This document shows positions 23,113 through 34,199 of a stretch of DNA of 64,000 nt, in pieces. Both the position numbers and the translations under genes were made by a program. Source of the DNA: Brachionus manjavacas (taxonomy: Eukaryota; Rotifera; Eurotatoria; Ploima; Brachionidae); the NCBI GenBank assembly GCA_019054805.1, contig JAHQIY010000008.1, positions 3,643,501-3,707,500 on the forward strand. Direction: 5' to 3'. The notes below the pieces were generated by a model, which saw only the letters and a list, made by a program, of their open reading frames with translations, had not been told where the DNA came from and did no database searches. Each line of letters starts with the position of its first letter. Positions within the stretch are counted from its first letter, which is position 1.

Positions 23113-24162
23113 ATGTCGGATACCGCAGTACAACAAATCGCTAACACCGAGACTGTTCACGAGCAAAAAGAAGAACTAGTGTCTCAACAAGAAAATCAAA
23201 CTGATGTTAAACAAGAACAGACCGAGACCCCAAAGGCCCAAATTGTCAAGGAAGTGTTGCACAAGAGCGTCACTGGCACAGTCAAGTGGTTTAATGTCAA
23301 GAACGGATACGGCTTCATAAACCGTGACGACACCAAAGAAGACGTGTTTGTGCATCAAAGTGGAATTTTAAAAAACAACCCAAATAAATACAAGCGAAGT
23401 TTGGGCCAGGAAGAAAAAGTTGAATTCGATATTGTGAAAGGAGAGAAAGGAAACGAGGCGGCCAACGTCACTGGACCCAACGGAGCTCATGTCCAAGGTT
23501 CGGAGTACGCTGCCAATAAACGTAAGCCAGGTTATAAACGACGAAACAAACAACGCCGTTATAAGAAGTCAGAACAAAACCAACCACAAGCAGGTGATGA
23601 CCAACCGGACGATCAACAAGAGCGCCAACAAGCTCCAGTCTCTAACGAAGGCCCAGCTATGCCCAGGAGAAGAAACAACTACAGGCCAAGACCACGTAGT
23701 CATCAAGCAAACAATGAACATGATCAAAGAGGTGACCAAGTAAGCAATCAACTGCAAGATCAAGATCCAAATAGGCCACCAAGACAGCCAAGATACAGAA
23801 GGGGTCCGCCAAGAGGACCGAGAAATTTTCAGCCCGGACCCGAACTGGAAATTCAGCCACAAATGGACGAACCGGAACAACGGGTCTATTACAAATCTAG
23901 GACTTACAGACCGAGTGGACGAGGTGGATACAGAAACCCGTCGTATGACAACCCGTCGTATGACAATCCAATGAGGCCAAGAGGACCAATAAAAGAATTT
24001 AGACCTAGAGTGACTGCTGAATCAAATTTTTCTTCAAGAAGAAATTTTTATCCGAATGAAATGTCCTTTTTTTCTCAACCATTTAATAGATCTTATTATC
24101 GAAAACCTTATGTTAATTGTTTAGAACAGAGAAATTATCAGCTGGATGAAAGTCAGGTTTAG
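23113..24162 (+). CDS. Y-box protein (cold-shock domain), copy A, with a replaced C terminus
   Basis: Y-box proteins bind RNA and DNA and regulate mRNA storage, translation and stability. This 349-residue intronless copy has an acidic, Gln-rich N terminus. A cold-shock domain follows at about residues 50-125, with [18 protein letters not shown] (RNP1) and [11 protein letters not shown] (RNP2). The tail has alternating basic and acidic stretches ([33 protein letters not shown]). It is near-identical to four other genes in the window. After the duplicated NPSYD units it departs from its relatives: instead of a Gly/Arg-rich RGG end it carries about 60 residues rich in Phe, Tyr and Asn ([20 protein letters not shown]). 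A frame is still open, so it may be expressed. Confidence 0.9.
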   Translation: MSDTAVQQIANTETVHEQKEELVSQQENQTDVKQEQTETPKAQIVKEVLHKSVTGTVKWFNVKNGYGFINRDDTKEDVFVHQSGILKNNPNKYKRSLGQEEKVEFDIVKGEKGNEAANVTGPNGAHVQGSEYAANKRKPGYKRRNKQRRYKKSEQNQPQAGDDQPDDQQERQQAPVSNEGPAMPRRRNNYRPRPRSHQANNEHDQRGDQVSNQLQDQDPNRPPRQPRYRRGPPRGPRNFQPGPELEIQPQMDEPEQRVYYKSRTYRPSGRGGYRNPSYDNPSYDNPMRPRGPIKEFRPRVTAESNFSSRRNFYPNEMSFFSQPFNRSYYRKPYVNCLEQRNYQLDESQV

Positions 24163-24426
24163 TTTTAACAATGCAATCTTTTAAAGATAATTTTTTTTTT
24201 CTTAATAAATAATAAAATTTTTATATTTTAATGGCTTATAAAATTATTTTAAATATGCAATTTTTTTATTAGAAAATAATATTTTTTACAAGAAATTCCT
24301 TGTAATTAGATTATTTTAGCTGACTTTTGTGTGGCTTTTTGATCTAACCAGAAAATATCATTTAATTATTAATACAAGCTTTTTTAACACCTTAGTTTTT
24401 ACTTATTCTTGTAGTTGGCCACCTCC

Positions 24427-24454
24427 GCAAGCTAGTCTTGCTGTAGCTTATTTA

Positions 24455-24485
<31 letters not shown>
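24427..24485 (+). repeat. LINE 3' tail: hairpin plus (TAT)n microsatellite
   Basis: GCAAG-CTAGT-CTTGC forms a 5-bp stem, followed within 15 bp by about ten TAT units. Similar hairpin-plus-AT-microsatellite ends are found on the other LINEs in the window, so this is read as the 3' end of a severely truncated LINE. Confidence 0.5.
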
Positions 24486-24487
<2 letters not shown>

Positions 24488-24519
24488 TCGAATGAAATTA
24501 TATTATAAAAATAAATAAT

Positions 24520-25400
24520 CGCTTGACCTGAAACTTGTTCAAGAAGATATTAACAATATAGTTAACTGGGCTTACATTTGGCACATGAAGTTTAACCAAA
24601 AAAAATGCAAAATTATGCGATTTGGCTCCAAAGGCACCTCAAATGCCTTTTACTTTGAAAAAAATGAAAGGCATTTGGGGGCACTTCACACAGAAATGTG
24701 TTAGTACAGTCGTCCGTGGAAAGAGATTTAGGTATCATGATAAATAGTAAGCTCAAATGGACTGAGCAGATAGACAAGGCAATCCAGACGGCTAATGGAG
24801 TGCTTGCTCAACTCAAAAATACCTTTTAGTTTTGGACAACCGACAACTTTAGAAGACTCTTCACTGCGTTTGTAAGACCGCTTATTGAATACTGTATAGC
24901 AGCTTGGAATCCTTTGCAAAAGAAAGAGATTAATTGTCCCTATTCTATCCTAGTGGATAATTGGGAGGCGCTCATCTCCTTTTCAAGTACCTTTTTGAGC
25001 AACGGTTCCGATCTGACACAGAGGCTACTGCATCGAGTTGATCATCTACACCGCAATTATTACCCAGTCGAAACTGGTCCCCCTATTTTTATGATGAAAG
25101 AGGTTTAAGCATCCGCCCCGTATTGCAGAGATATCTTGAAGATTTTTTTACCCTCAGCGGGTTTTGAACCCTTGATCCCCTGCTTGCATGACTAACACGC
25201 AAACCATTCGGCTATACGGGCTTCAAAGAAAGAGATTAGAAAGCTGAAAAAGTCCAACGTAGAGCTAGCAAACTAGTGCCTGGTCTTAGAATTTCAATTA
25301 TCTCTTAAGATTAGCAAAAATTGGTATCCCTACGCTTGAAAGTAGAAGGAAAAGAGGTGATGCAATCCAATTTTTCAAAGAAGTCTAATAGAAGTATAGA
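24520..25400 (+). mobile_element. LINE family C reverse transcriptase fragment, interrupted by a SINE
   Basis: Plus-strand frames encode the region after the catalytic motif: WHMKFNQKKCKIMRFGS, SSVERDLGIMINSKLKWTEQ, IDKAIQTANGVLAQLKNTF and FVRPLIEYCIAAWNPLQKKE. The frame is then interrupted at 24933-25224 by an insertion, after which thumb-region sequence resumes. The motif order matches the family C copy at 32 kb. Stops are frequent; the copy is dead. Confidence 0.75.
24933..25224 (-). mobile_element. tRNA-derived SINE, longest copy, with A and B boxes
   Basis: On the minus strand the 5' end begins GCCCGTATAGCCGAATGG, containing a perfect Pol III A box (TAGCCGAATGG, 25204-25214). A B box GGTTCAAAACC lies at 25160-25170. 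A tRNA-like head of about 75 nt is followed by a 200-nt unrelated body ending GGATAGAATAGGGACAA. The element is flanked by the 14-bp target duplication AAAGAAAGAGATTA (24919-24932 and 25225-25238), showing retroposition into the LINE C fragment. Two more copies are in the window. Confidence 0.88.
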
Positions 25401-26649
25401 AAGTCATTGACACAATATAAAAGGATTTTAAGGGAAATTTATTAAATAACAAAGTAACTGAGTGAGAAATCGCTCAGCTACATTCTTTAAAAAAATTTCA
25501 TTGTATCTCACAAAAATTGGATCAATAATTAATTATTTAAATCTAGAAATAGCTCGAGAATATTGAACCATAGATAAGGAACTGGACGTCTTATTCATGA
25601 GTCGAATTTCAGCTGCACTAAGAATTTTCGGACTATCATTATCCACAAAAATAATAATTCTGATGATTAATTACCGTAGGTCAAATATGGATGGTTAAAA
25701 CAGGTTAGTGCTCCTGTCCATAAAAGACCGATTAACACTTCATTTGTTCAAAATAAAATTTAAATTTAATAAATTTTTAATAAAAAGAATGAAATTAAAA
25801 TTTAGTTAAATTGTATATAAAAAGAAAAAAATTGGCTGAAAAAATTGAACATTTTAATTTTTAATTTAAAATTTTTTAATTTTTTTTTCAAAATCTGTAA
25901 AAATTTAGTTAATATTATTAAATATATGAAGTGTGAACAATTGGTTAGTTATTTTAGGAAAAAAATTGTTTTAAAGAAAATGAATTGTAAATGCTTGAAA
26001 ATTTTGGAAGAATGAGACATGCCAAAAAAGAAGAACTAGAACAATTTGGAAAGAGTTAAGAGAGATGCATATATCAAGAATAAAGCAAAGAGGATTTGGG
26101 GAAAAATGGTATGAATAATAAACATGTACCAAAAAAAACAGCAAAAGCGAGTCAGATCAGTAAAATTAGAATTGAAAAAATCAAAAAGATTTGGAAATTT
26201 TGCAGAGATAAAGCTAAGGACAATTCTTAAGGCCTCTGATGACGTCTTTCGCTTAGTCAAACTATGGTTTATTTTTTGGTTAATTTTCTTCAAATGTTAA
26301 GTTTGGTATTCATTTTACTAAATAAAGATACATTTTTATACTTTTATTTACAGTAGATGTATTTAAGTGAAATATTAAGTGATTTTAGTGCCAAAAAAAA
26401 TAAAGCCACTATAAACAAATTCAATCCTTTGAATCTGATATGAACTTAAATTTTTGAATAAGATGAAAAAGTATCCTTTTCTTCAAAAACTTTTTTATTC
26501 ATCTATAAAAATTATTTAAATTAAAAATTAAAAAAATTTCAACTCTTTCGTAATAAATCCCATGAAATTAAATGCTTTGATATCCACGTTAAAAAATAAT
26601 TTTTGTCTGCTGTCAAAAAAATTGCATTATGAAACATCGACATGATCGC
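25401..26649. other. Intergenic, no gene supported
   Basis: AT-rich, with only decayed frames. One plus-strand stretch near 26125-26230 (TAKASQISKIRIEKIKKIW) may be transposase debris, but I cannot assign it. Confidence 0.4.
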
Positions 26650-27345
26650 TTAAATCATTGAACAAAAATTGATATTCGGGTAATTCAAGTTAACAACTAT
26701 GAGATATAGATAAAATGGTATCGAAACGAGTACAGATTTTATTATGGATATGAAGAATTTTTCGCTGTCTAGATAATTTAAATTGACGTTGTATCCGTAA
26801 AAATAGCCAAATAGGTTCACATTAAATAAGAGACTAACTGATAAAATGAATTTCAGATTAATTATTTTTTTTTGTCTGTTGTACGTTTTGTGTATTATAA
26901 TTGACAATGATAGCAGCAACGATATATTGTAGGTACCCAGAATGGTATCTGGAAATCCGAGTTCTTCAATCCAATAAATTGAGTGAATAAAATAAGGAAC
27001 TAAATAGAAAACTGAGAAGACATTTGGTTCAAGAATGGAAGTGATGAAGATAAGAATGGCAAATACATGATGCAAAAATCGTTCTAGTTGATCGAAAAAA
27101 ACTTTAGAAAAAAGGAGTTCAGCCAAATAGATCATTGATTTGAGCCCAAAGTATGAATATAATTGAAAAATGAAGTATGACTTGATACGAACATTGCTGG
27201 GTAAATAGATAGAATTTTTTAAACAATAAAAAATACTCAAACTGATCTGTATTATCCATATTTTGTTAAAAAATAATAAAATTTGATTGTAGGTTTGAAA
27301 TTTTTTGCCCAAAACTTCAAATGGTAACAACTCATCAAATAGCAT
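26650..27345 (-). CDS. Hypothetical multipass membrane protein, possibly TLC-domain-like
   Basis: A 231-residue single-exon protein with five to seven hydrophobic segments. The central stretch DQLERFLHHVFAILIFITSI, with a paired His inside a membrane segment, recalls the His pair of TLC-domain proteins (ceramide synthase/TRAM/CLN8 relatives), and overall length and topology would fit. The similarity is weak and rests on that motif alone. It is intact, with no stops. Upstream and downstream are gene-poor. An orphan membrane protein is the safe reading. Confidence 0.5.
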   Translation of the reverse strand: MLFDELLPFEVLGKKFQTYNQILLFFNKIWIIQISLSIFYCLKNSIYLPSNVRIKSYFIFQLYSYFGLKSMIYLAELLFSKVFFDQLERFLHHVFAILIFITSILEPNVFSVFYLVPYFIHSIYWIEELGFPDTILGTYNISLLLSLSIIIHKTYNRQKKIINLKFILSVSLLFNVNLFGYFYGYNVNLNYLDSEKFFISIIKSVLVSIPFYLYLIVVNLNYPNINFCSMI

Positions 27346-29542
27346 TATTCAAAAAAATAATCTTAGATTGCATAGTTTTAAATTAGTCATTTAAATCAGA
27401 CAAAACAACAGGTTTTAATATTTTAGATGACTGTTGCTAACTCTTGTTAAAAATTTAGCATTTTAATTAAAAAAAGTTTTTTCAAAATTATTATTTTTAA
27501 TTCTGAAAAATTTGTTTATCAAAATTCTTTTATTATTTAAAAAAATAGCTTATAAATCTATAAACTATAATTGAAATAATTTTATTTTATTAGTAAAATT
27601 TAGCCTCAAAGAAAAAAAATAAAAAGTGAAAAGATAAATGCTTAAGAATAAAATTTTTGACTCTAAGATGATATTAAACTAAATAAAAACTTAGATTTAA
27701 GTAAAAATCCAGAAAACTCTCATTACGAGAATAAATTTTTTATCAATTTAAATTTATTTAATACTTGAAAAAAATGGATTAGTCAGCTTCTATGCCAGCC
27801 ATATGTGCTAACCAATTATTATTATTTTTATTACCATTATTATTTATTTCAATGAAAAGATTCGGTTGTATTGTAGATCAAAAATTAAAAACTAATTACA
27901 GAAATGTAAGGAAAAGTTTATTAATTATAAATTTGTGCATATTGAAAAAAGCTAACGAAAATGAAGTAATAATTAAGAAAAAAATATTTTTTTTAAATTG
28001 GTTCCTTAATTTTTAAGATTCTTTATCTGATATTCAATATATAAAAATATTCAATTATTAATTGTATTCAAAAAGAAACTAAAAAAAAAATATCAAATAC
28101 ATTTATATTTGTAAAAATTTAGTAATTGTTTTTGTATTTATTTTTTTTTAGAATTTAAAATTAAAAAGATCAAGTCAATTCTAATTTATAGTTATATTAA
28201 CAGGCCTTAGATTTAAACTGGCACTAGTTATACTTAACTTAAAATTTCTTTAAACAAGAGCCCCTTGAAATAAGATGAAAACTTTCTATTTTTTTTATAA
28301 GAATTTACACTTTTTGGTCAAAATTTTTGGACTCAAAAGTCAAAAAATAAAAAATGAGCTCTATAATTTGTTCAGAACTTTTTCCGGTTTGTGATTCCGC
28401 CAAAAAAATTTGAATTAGGGGTTAAAACAAGAGCGAGATACAAAAAAAACTCAAAAAATTTTCGTCTCCTGTCAACTTTAATGGTAAAAATTTAAATTTT
28501 TTTAAGCAAATGAATACTCTATTTTGGATAAAGAGCTTTTAGAATCTTTAGCTAACTCACTCGTGATCATTTTCTATTAAATGATATATTTTTCAAGTAT
28601 TTTAAGTGGAATTAAGTTGCACTTTAAACCAAAAAAACACATTTCTTTGTGCTTTTTTCCAGTTTTTTTGATTCTCGTCGGAGGATTGGCCCAAGACCCT
28701 AACTTTTTTATTTAAATTATAAAACTAGACAAAATTCTGAACAAAACTCAGGTCTCACTTTTTTTATTTAAAGCTTAATTAATCCAAAAAAAAAGTCAAA
28801 ATATAGTTCAATTTCTAAAAAAAATCATTAAAATTTAATTTTCATCTTTTATATTAAATATTAATAAACTATTAGAAATCCTTAGATGCTCTTGTGTTTT
28901 AGAATTAGATTTGCCAGAGAAGTATGTTTTAAGAATTTGACCGTAGCTTTTTTTGTGTGAAATCCAAAAAATTAAATTTTTTTCTTGACTAAGTATTTTT
29001 TTAAATTAATAAAAATGAGCAAATTAATTTTGATAAAAAATTTTAGCCTCATTTTGATTTTTTGCATTTTTCAACATTTTAGGAAATATATGCAACCAAA
29101 ATTAAATTTTTCAAATGCATGTGGTTATCAATTAATTGACTAAAATTGTGATGCAAAACCACTTAGGCAATAACCTTTTGGCAACGTTTATTCTTGATAA
29201 GGCCAAAAAAATGAACAAAAAAAAAGTATGAATTTTTTGATATTTTTATTATTTTCAAAAAAATCAAAGGACATTTTTGAATAGTAAAATCCTTAATTTT
29301 AAACTGATCACAAGTATGGTCTTAAGCCACAAGAAATAGCTAATTTGAAAGAATATGGTAGTTATTATTGAGAGCTTGATTAATTATTATTTTTTTCTTC
29401 TTTAATTCTTAATCTGACATCAAACCTAAAAAATTAATTTAACTGAATGGAAAACAAAGTCTTATTTTTTTAAAATAACAAACAAAACTAAAACACAACT
29501 TAAAAGGGTCTAATACAAAAGTGTTCTTGCTAAATAAAAACT
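27346..29542. other. Long intergenic stretch, no feature supported
   Basis: About 2.2 kb of AT-rich DNA. A 74-codon frame at 27792-28016 has a hydrophobic start but no recognisable family and a low-complexity Lys/Ile-rich end; I do not call it. Confidence 0.45.
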
Positions 29543-30622
29543 TCATGCTTGACTTTGAACCTGTTCATTATCTTTAGACATGTATCCGTAAGATGGCTGA
29601 TTGGGTCTGCCATTGCCACCCCTAAAGTATCCACCTCTTGGTCGGTAGCCTCCACGAGGACCGCCACGCGGCATTCCTCGTTGCATTCCACCCGGACCGC
29701 CTCTCGGTCTGTAATCGTTGGAATCCCTTGGTCTGAAGCCACCCATTGGTCCTCTTGGCCTCATTGGATTGTCATACGACGGGTTGTCGTACGACGGGTT
29801 TCTGTATCCACCTCGTCCACTCGGTCTGTAAGTCCTAGATTTGTAATAGACCCGTTGTTCCGGTTCGTCCATTTGTGGCTGAATTTCCAGTTCGGGTCCG
29901 GGCTGAAAATTTCTCGGTCCTCTTGGCGGACCCCTTCTGTATCTTGGCTGTCTTGGTGGCCTATTTGGATCTTGATCTTGCAGTTGATTGCTTACTTGGT
30001 CACCTCTTTGATCATGTTCATTGTTTGCTTGATGACTACGTGGTCTTGGCCTGTAGTTGTTTCTTCTTCTGGGCATAGCTGGGCCGTCGTTAGAGACTGG
30101 AGCTTGTTGGCGCTCTTGTTGATCGTCTGGTTGGTCATCACCTGCTTGTGGTTGGTTTTGTTCTGACTTCTTATAACGGCGTTGTTTGTTTCGTCGTTTA
30201 TAACCTGGCTTACGTTTATTGGCAGCGTACTCCGAACCTTGGACATGCGCTCCGTTGGGTCCAGTGACATTGGCCGCCTCGTTTCCCTTCTCTCCTTTCA
30301 CAATATCGAATTCGACTTGTTCATCTTGGCCCAAACTTCTCTTGTACTTGTTTGGATTGTTTTTAACGATGGCACTTTGATGCACAAACACGTCTTCTTT
30401 GGTGTCGTCACGGTTTATGAAGCCGTATCCGTTCTTGACATTAAACCACTTGACAGTGCCAGTGACGCTCTTGTGCAACACTTCCTTGACAATTTGGGCC
30501 TTTGGGGTCTCGGTCTGTTCTTGTTTAACATCAGTTTGATTTTCTTGTTGAGACACTAGTTCTTCTTTTTGCTCGTGAACAGTCTCGGTGTTAGCGATTT
30601 GTTGTACTGCGGTATCCGACAT
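29543..30622 (-). CDS. Y-box protein (cold-shock domain), copy B, with RGG box
   Basis: A 359-residue intronless Y-box protein. It has the same acidic N terminus and cold-shock domain as copy A, with NGYGFINR and EDVFVHQ motifs. It differs at the end of the domain: SAIVKNN replaces SGILKNN and GQDEQVEF replaces GQEEKVEF. The basic/acidic tail is followed by an intact Gly/Arg end ([20 protein letters not shown] and [11 protein letters not shown]), a typical RGG RNA-binding region. It shares about 70 bp of 5' leader with copy C. Long reading frames on the opposite strand are coding shadows. It is the most canonical-looking member and could be the parent gene. Confidence 0.93.
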   Translation of the reverse strand: MSDTAVQQIANTETVHEQKEELVSQQENQTDVKQEQTETPKAQIVKEVLHKSVTGTVKWFNVKNGYGFINRDDTKEDVFVHQSAIVKNNPNKYKRSLGQDEQVEFDIVKGEKGNEAANVTGPNGAHVQGSEYAANKRKPGYKRRNKQRRYKKSEQNQPQAGDDQPDDQQERQQAPVSNDGPAMPRRRNNYRPRPRSHQANNEHDQRGDQVSNQLQDQDPNRPPRQPRYRRGPPRGPRNFQPGPELEIQPQMDEPEQRVYYKSRTYRPSGRGGYRNPSYDNPSYDNPMRPRGPMGGFRPRDSNDYRPRGGPGGMQRGMPRGGPRGGYRPRGGYFRGGNGRPNQPSYGYMSKDNEQVQSQA

Positions 30623-31699
30623 GTTTTTTGTTCAAAAAATGCTTGCTGGTCGATTTTTTGATGATCTTGTTTGTTGGTAGGCTATAAACGTAAGCTCTTT
30701 GATAGCTCTCTCTCTAAAGTTAATGGAAATAAAAATAAGCTTAATGTTGGATTAAGGAAAAATTTGCGTATTTTTTTTTCTATTCAAATATTGAAGCTAT
30801 CCGACGCAACTGAGATAGTAAAGAGCGCGTGCAAATCTATTTAATATAAGCCAATTTTTCTTTTTTCTAGAATATGGTACGTGGTATATTTTAGTTGAGA
30901 ATTAAATTATAATAAAATTGAGGAGTTTGTTGTAGCTTTTTGTTCATTTATACATATTCCGTCAATGCGCTCAATATTAATCATAGTAATCACATATTTT
31001 GTTAACCTCTGTTCAGTGCAATTTTTATGCTAATTTTTGCTCATTTGAATTTTTATTGATTTCTCATTCAAAATAGTAACGGCTTGTTGTGCCAATTTGA
31101 TTATGACTACCCAATTTAACACTTACAGACATGTTTGTTTGCACTTCTTAATCTTAATGCTCAATTCACGGCCCACAATTTCCCTCACCGCTGATGTTGA
31201 TAAAATGATCCCTAATTTTAATGCATCCCTTTTTTATAGTTAAATCCAATTTAATAAAAAAAATTAAAATAAAGTTTTAAAAATACAAAGTTATGTTTTT
31301 CATCTTTTTATTCTATTGATTATATGATTATTTTTGAGTTATTTTATGTTTTGTTCTACCTATTTCATTAAAAAAAAAATCTTACTCGAAAAAATTGAAA
31401 AAAAAAAAAAATAAAATCAAACTTAAGAAAATTTAAAAAAAGATAATTTTTGAAATGCATCTTGAACAAAAAAATATCTTTGGCCATTGTTATATGTTTT
31501 GATCAACCTATCTCATTTAAAAAATAAATCTAACTTGATTAAATGGAAATAGAAATTAAATTTTTTGAGTTGCATCTAGACCAAAAAATATCTTCTTTAG
31601 GCATTGGCATGTTGCAAGTTGAACACAATTTATTCTCTACATTTTTAATATGTTTGTAGTAGCATTTGCAGTATTATGATAAAATATTTATAAACCTGC
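30623..31699. other. Upstream region of Y-box gene B and AT-rich spacer
   Basis: The first 70 bp match the leader of copy C. A TATA-like TTATATTAAATAG (minus) lies near 30842-30855. The remainder is AT-rich with no gene recognised. Confidence 0.45.
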
Positions 31700-31760
31700 T
31701 GTTTATATATTTATTTATCTGTGACGAGCCAAAGCTCCTTTAAGATTAAAATTAAAAATA
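31700..31760 (-). repeat. LINE family A 3' tail remnant
   Basis: Read on the minus strand this contains AAAGGAGCTTTGGCTCGT and an ATAAATA tail. It is a diverged copy of the 3' terminus of family A (GGAGCTTTAGCTCGGTACAG). A second weaker copy follows at about 31800-31835. Confidence 0.5.
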
Positions 31761-31928
31761 ATGTTTTTCATCATTTATTTATTTTTATTCTAATAATTTG
31801 TAAATCTTTATCGAGCTAATGCTACTTCAAAATAAAAAAAAAAAAATAAAAAAAAAATAAAATTAAAAATTAAGTTAATTTAAAAAACAAAAATTGAAAA
31901 AAATTATAGTTATAAATTAATTTTTGCA

Positions 31929-33060
31929 AATAATAATAATAATAATAATAATAACATAAGGCTATAGAAAAGGATGACTTTACATAATTCTTTAACGGAG
32001 CGCAAGGATTAGTTGCACTATATTAGCCTGTTAATTTTTGCTAATATTTTTTTTTAAATGTGCGTCAAGTTTGTTTTTAAAAACATTTATTGTTGTTTGT
32101 TCGACAACATCCCTTGGCAAATTGTTCCAAGCATTTGCAACACGGTTGCTGAAAAAATTGAATCTTTGGTTGCAATACCGAACCAGTTGTTTCTCAAAAC
32201 CTTGATTGGGACTTCTTGTCCCATAATGTTCTGATGTTTGGTTCAACGGAAAATGCCAATCAACCCTATCAAAATTTTTAACTATTTTAAATTGTTCAAT
32301 TAAGTCACCTCTCATTCTTCTATCCTCCAGAGATGTAAGATTTAACTTTTCTAATCTATCTTCGTAACTCAAATTACGTATTTCACCAATAATTTTAGTT
32401 GCTCTTCTTTGAACACCTTCAATGCTTGATATATCTTTTCTAAAGTACGGGTTCCTGATTTGAACCGCGTATTCTAACTGAGGTCTTACTAAGCTTGTAT
32501 AAAGTTTCTTTATGGTGTTTTTATCACGATACTTGAACGAGCGTTTTATCAATCCTAGAACCTTGTTCGCTTTTTTAATTGCTACTCCTATGTCAGCTGA
32601 GTTACTCAAGTCATTACTAAAGACAACTCCTAAATCGCGTTCTTGAAATGATTCAGTTAACTTGTGACTGTTTTCAGCTGAGCCCGGCAAATATTCATAT
32701 TTTTGATTATTTGGACCATAGTGTATCACAACACACTTGTCCTCATTAAATTCCATTAGCCATTCTTGTGACCACTTGTACAAATTATCAATGTCTTTTT
32801 GCAATAGTGAAGTTTGTATTTCGCTTTCAACCACACTTGCTATCTTTGTGTCGTCTGCAAACAATTTGCATATGTTTTGGACATTATCCGGTAAATCGTT
32901 TATAAAAATGACAAATAGTATCGGACCCAATACCGAGCCTTGTGAAACTCCACTAATGACATCTTTCCACGATGAGCTGACTTTTCCAAGAACTACTCTT
33001 TGTCTTCTATATGTTAAGAACGCCTCTATCCATTTTATTAACTGATCGTCTATACCATAG
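31929..33060 (-). mobile_element. LINE family C (CR1/L2-like), 5'-truncated reverse transcriptase copy
   Basis: The minus strand is open for about 340 codons. It encodes IDDQLIKWIEAFLTYRRQRV, SGVSQGSVLGPILFVIFIND, catalytic FADD in LFADDTKIAS, and then thumb motifs YTSLVRPQLEYAVQIRNPYF, EGVQRRATKII, RRMRGDLIEQFKIV and RVANAWNNLPRDVVEQ. The stop is at 32031. The element ends in an (AAT)n microsatellite at 31929-31957, typical of L2/CR1 tails. The front of the reverse transcriptase and the endonuclease are missing. The open frame suggests a recent insertion. Confidence 0.85.
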
Positions 33061-33499
33061 CGGTATAATGTCAGTTAAATACATTATTTCGACTAAATAT
33101 GCGTTAAGTTGAAATAGCTAGAGGTTGGCAACCATCATTTTCTTTTTAAACAATTTTTATCAAATTAAGTTTTCAATTAGATGTACTTTTTATTTATTTA
33201 GACGAGTTTCTGTTAATTTAGATAATTATTTTAAAAAAATTCCTTAATTTGAAGAAAAGCAAACCACCAACTTAATGCTGACTTAAATGACATTTTTTCC
33301 ACTCAACTAAATTGGAACCAAACATTTTACAGACTGTTCGATCAATTTAAGCTTTTTGTCCAAGAGATCATTGAGTAATCCATTTTTAACTCCAGTCTTG
33401 CAACGATATCAATTCAAACCATTCAATCTCAACATTATTTTTGTCTTTTTTTCAATTAATCTAATAACTCAAACATCAAAAGTCAAAATAACTTAGTAT

Positions 33500-34000
33500 T
33501 TTATTAATATTTGTACTTTTTTAAACTAAGGGAATTTTTTAGAACACTTTTGGATATGCAGTTAAAGCCACATGCTGCTTTTGAATTTAGCGTCTTTAAA
33601 CTATCTATAATTGAAACTTGGTCTTCAAAGAGTGTATCATTGGAATGTTTGTTTCGCAGTTGCCATGGTTACCGAATTCGGTTTCTTCTAAAAATATGGC
33701 CTCAAATAAGTCAGCGAAGAGATTATAATCAGCTTGTGAGTCATCAAGTGTAATTGAATCAGACAGTTTTATTGGATAGGTTTTTTATGTATACCTGTTT
33801 AGTTGATGATGAATTGAAGAATTTTAAGGATTCATATTCGTTCTCAATTCTATCTTGTCTACTCACGGTTCAACTTCCACTTAAGGTCTTTTCGATCAAG
33901 TTTTGGAACTTTTTAAGAACTCGGTTTTATGACTTATAAAACCGAGTTCTAGATCCGTGGTATTTGATTCTTGCTTAAAATTTTAGCTTAGCTGATTCAA
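33500..34000 (-). pseudogene. LINE reverse transcriptase N-terminal fragment
   Basis: Minus-strand frames read ADYNLFADLFEAIFLEETEF and DSLKTLNSKAACGFNCISKS, the latter being the start of the fingers domain (L-K-x-LN-x-K-x-x-G-x-x-x-I). No catalytic residues are present. The family cannot be assigned. Confidence 0.5.
33916..33950. repeat. Perfect 15-bp-stem hairpin
   Basis: AGAACTCGGTTTTAT / loop GACTT / ATAAAACCGAGTTCT, a perfect 15-bp inverted repeat. It lies within the region of LINE debris. No host gene is adjacent. Confidence 0.85.
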
Positions 34001-34199
34001 TATTCAAATGAGTCAGTGAGTAGATTAGTTTGGAAACCAGACACCGCAGACACCGGAGCATTTACAGTACCGAATACAGTTAGATCATGCTCATCTAAAT
34101 CAGAACTAGTTTCATGCAAAGTAATTTAGGGTTGAACCGTTAATGAAGGAAAACCGTGAATTCTTTTTTGAATGACTAAAACTTTTCTTTGAATTATTT

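Noticed and set aside
23489-23743. 84-codon same-strand frame inside Y-box copy A
   Set aside because: It is an out-of-frame shadow of the same gene; the true frame has the RNP motifs and is conserved between copies.
25149-25224. Functional tRNA gene in the SINE head
   Set aside because: A and B boxes are present, but the T stem and acceptor pairing are imperfect and the sequence continues as a repeat with target duplications, so it is a SINE head and not a working tRNA.
26036-26293. 85-codon minus-strand frame
   Set aside because: The opposite strand shows Lys/Arg-rich transposase-like debris, so this hydrophobic frame is probably its shadow.
27792-28016. 74-codon frame with hydrophobic start
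   Set aside because: No family signal, AT-driven composition and no supporting context.
29549-30166. 205-codon plus-strand frame opposite Y-box copy B, and similar frames opposite copies A, C, D and E
   Set aside because: They mirror the real coding strand, show Trp/Ser/Leu-rich text produced by reverse-complementing Gln/Arg/Pro codons, and recur only because the genes are duplicated.
31929-31957. CRISPR-like or regulatory repeat
   Set aside because: It is a plain (AAT)n microsatellite forming a LINE tail; no CRISPR array exists in this eukaryotic window.
33511-33939. Two plus-strand frames of 80 and 61 codons
   Set aside because: The minus strand carries LINE reverse transcriptase text here; the plus frames are shadows.
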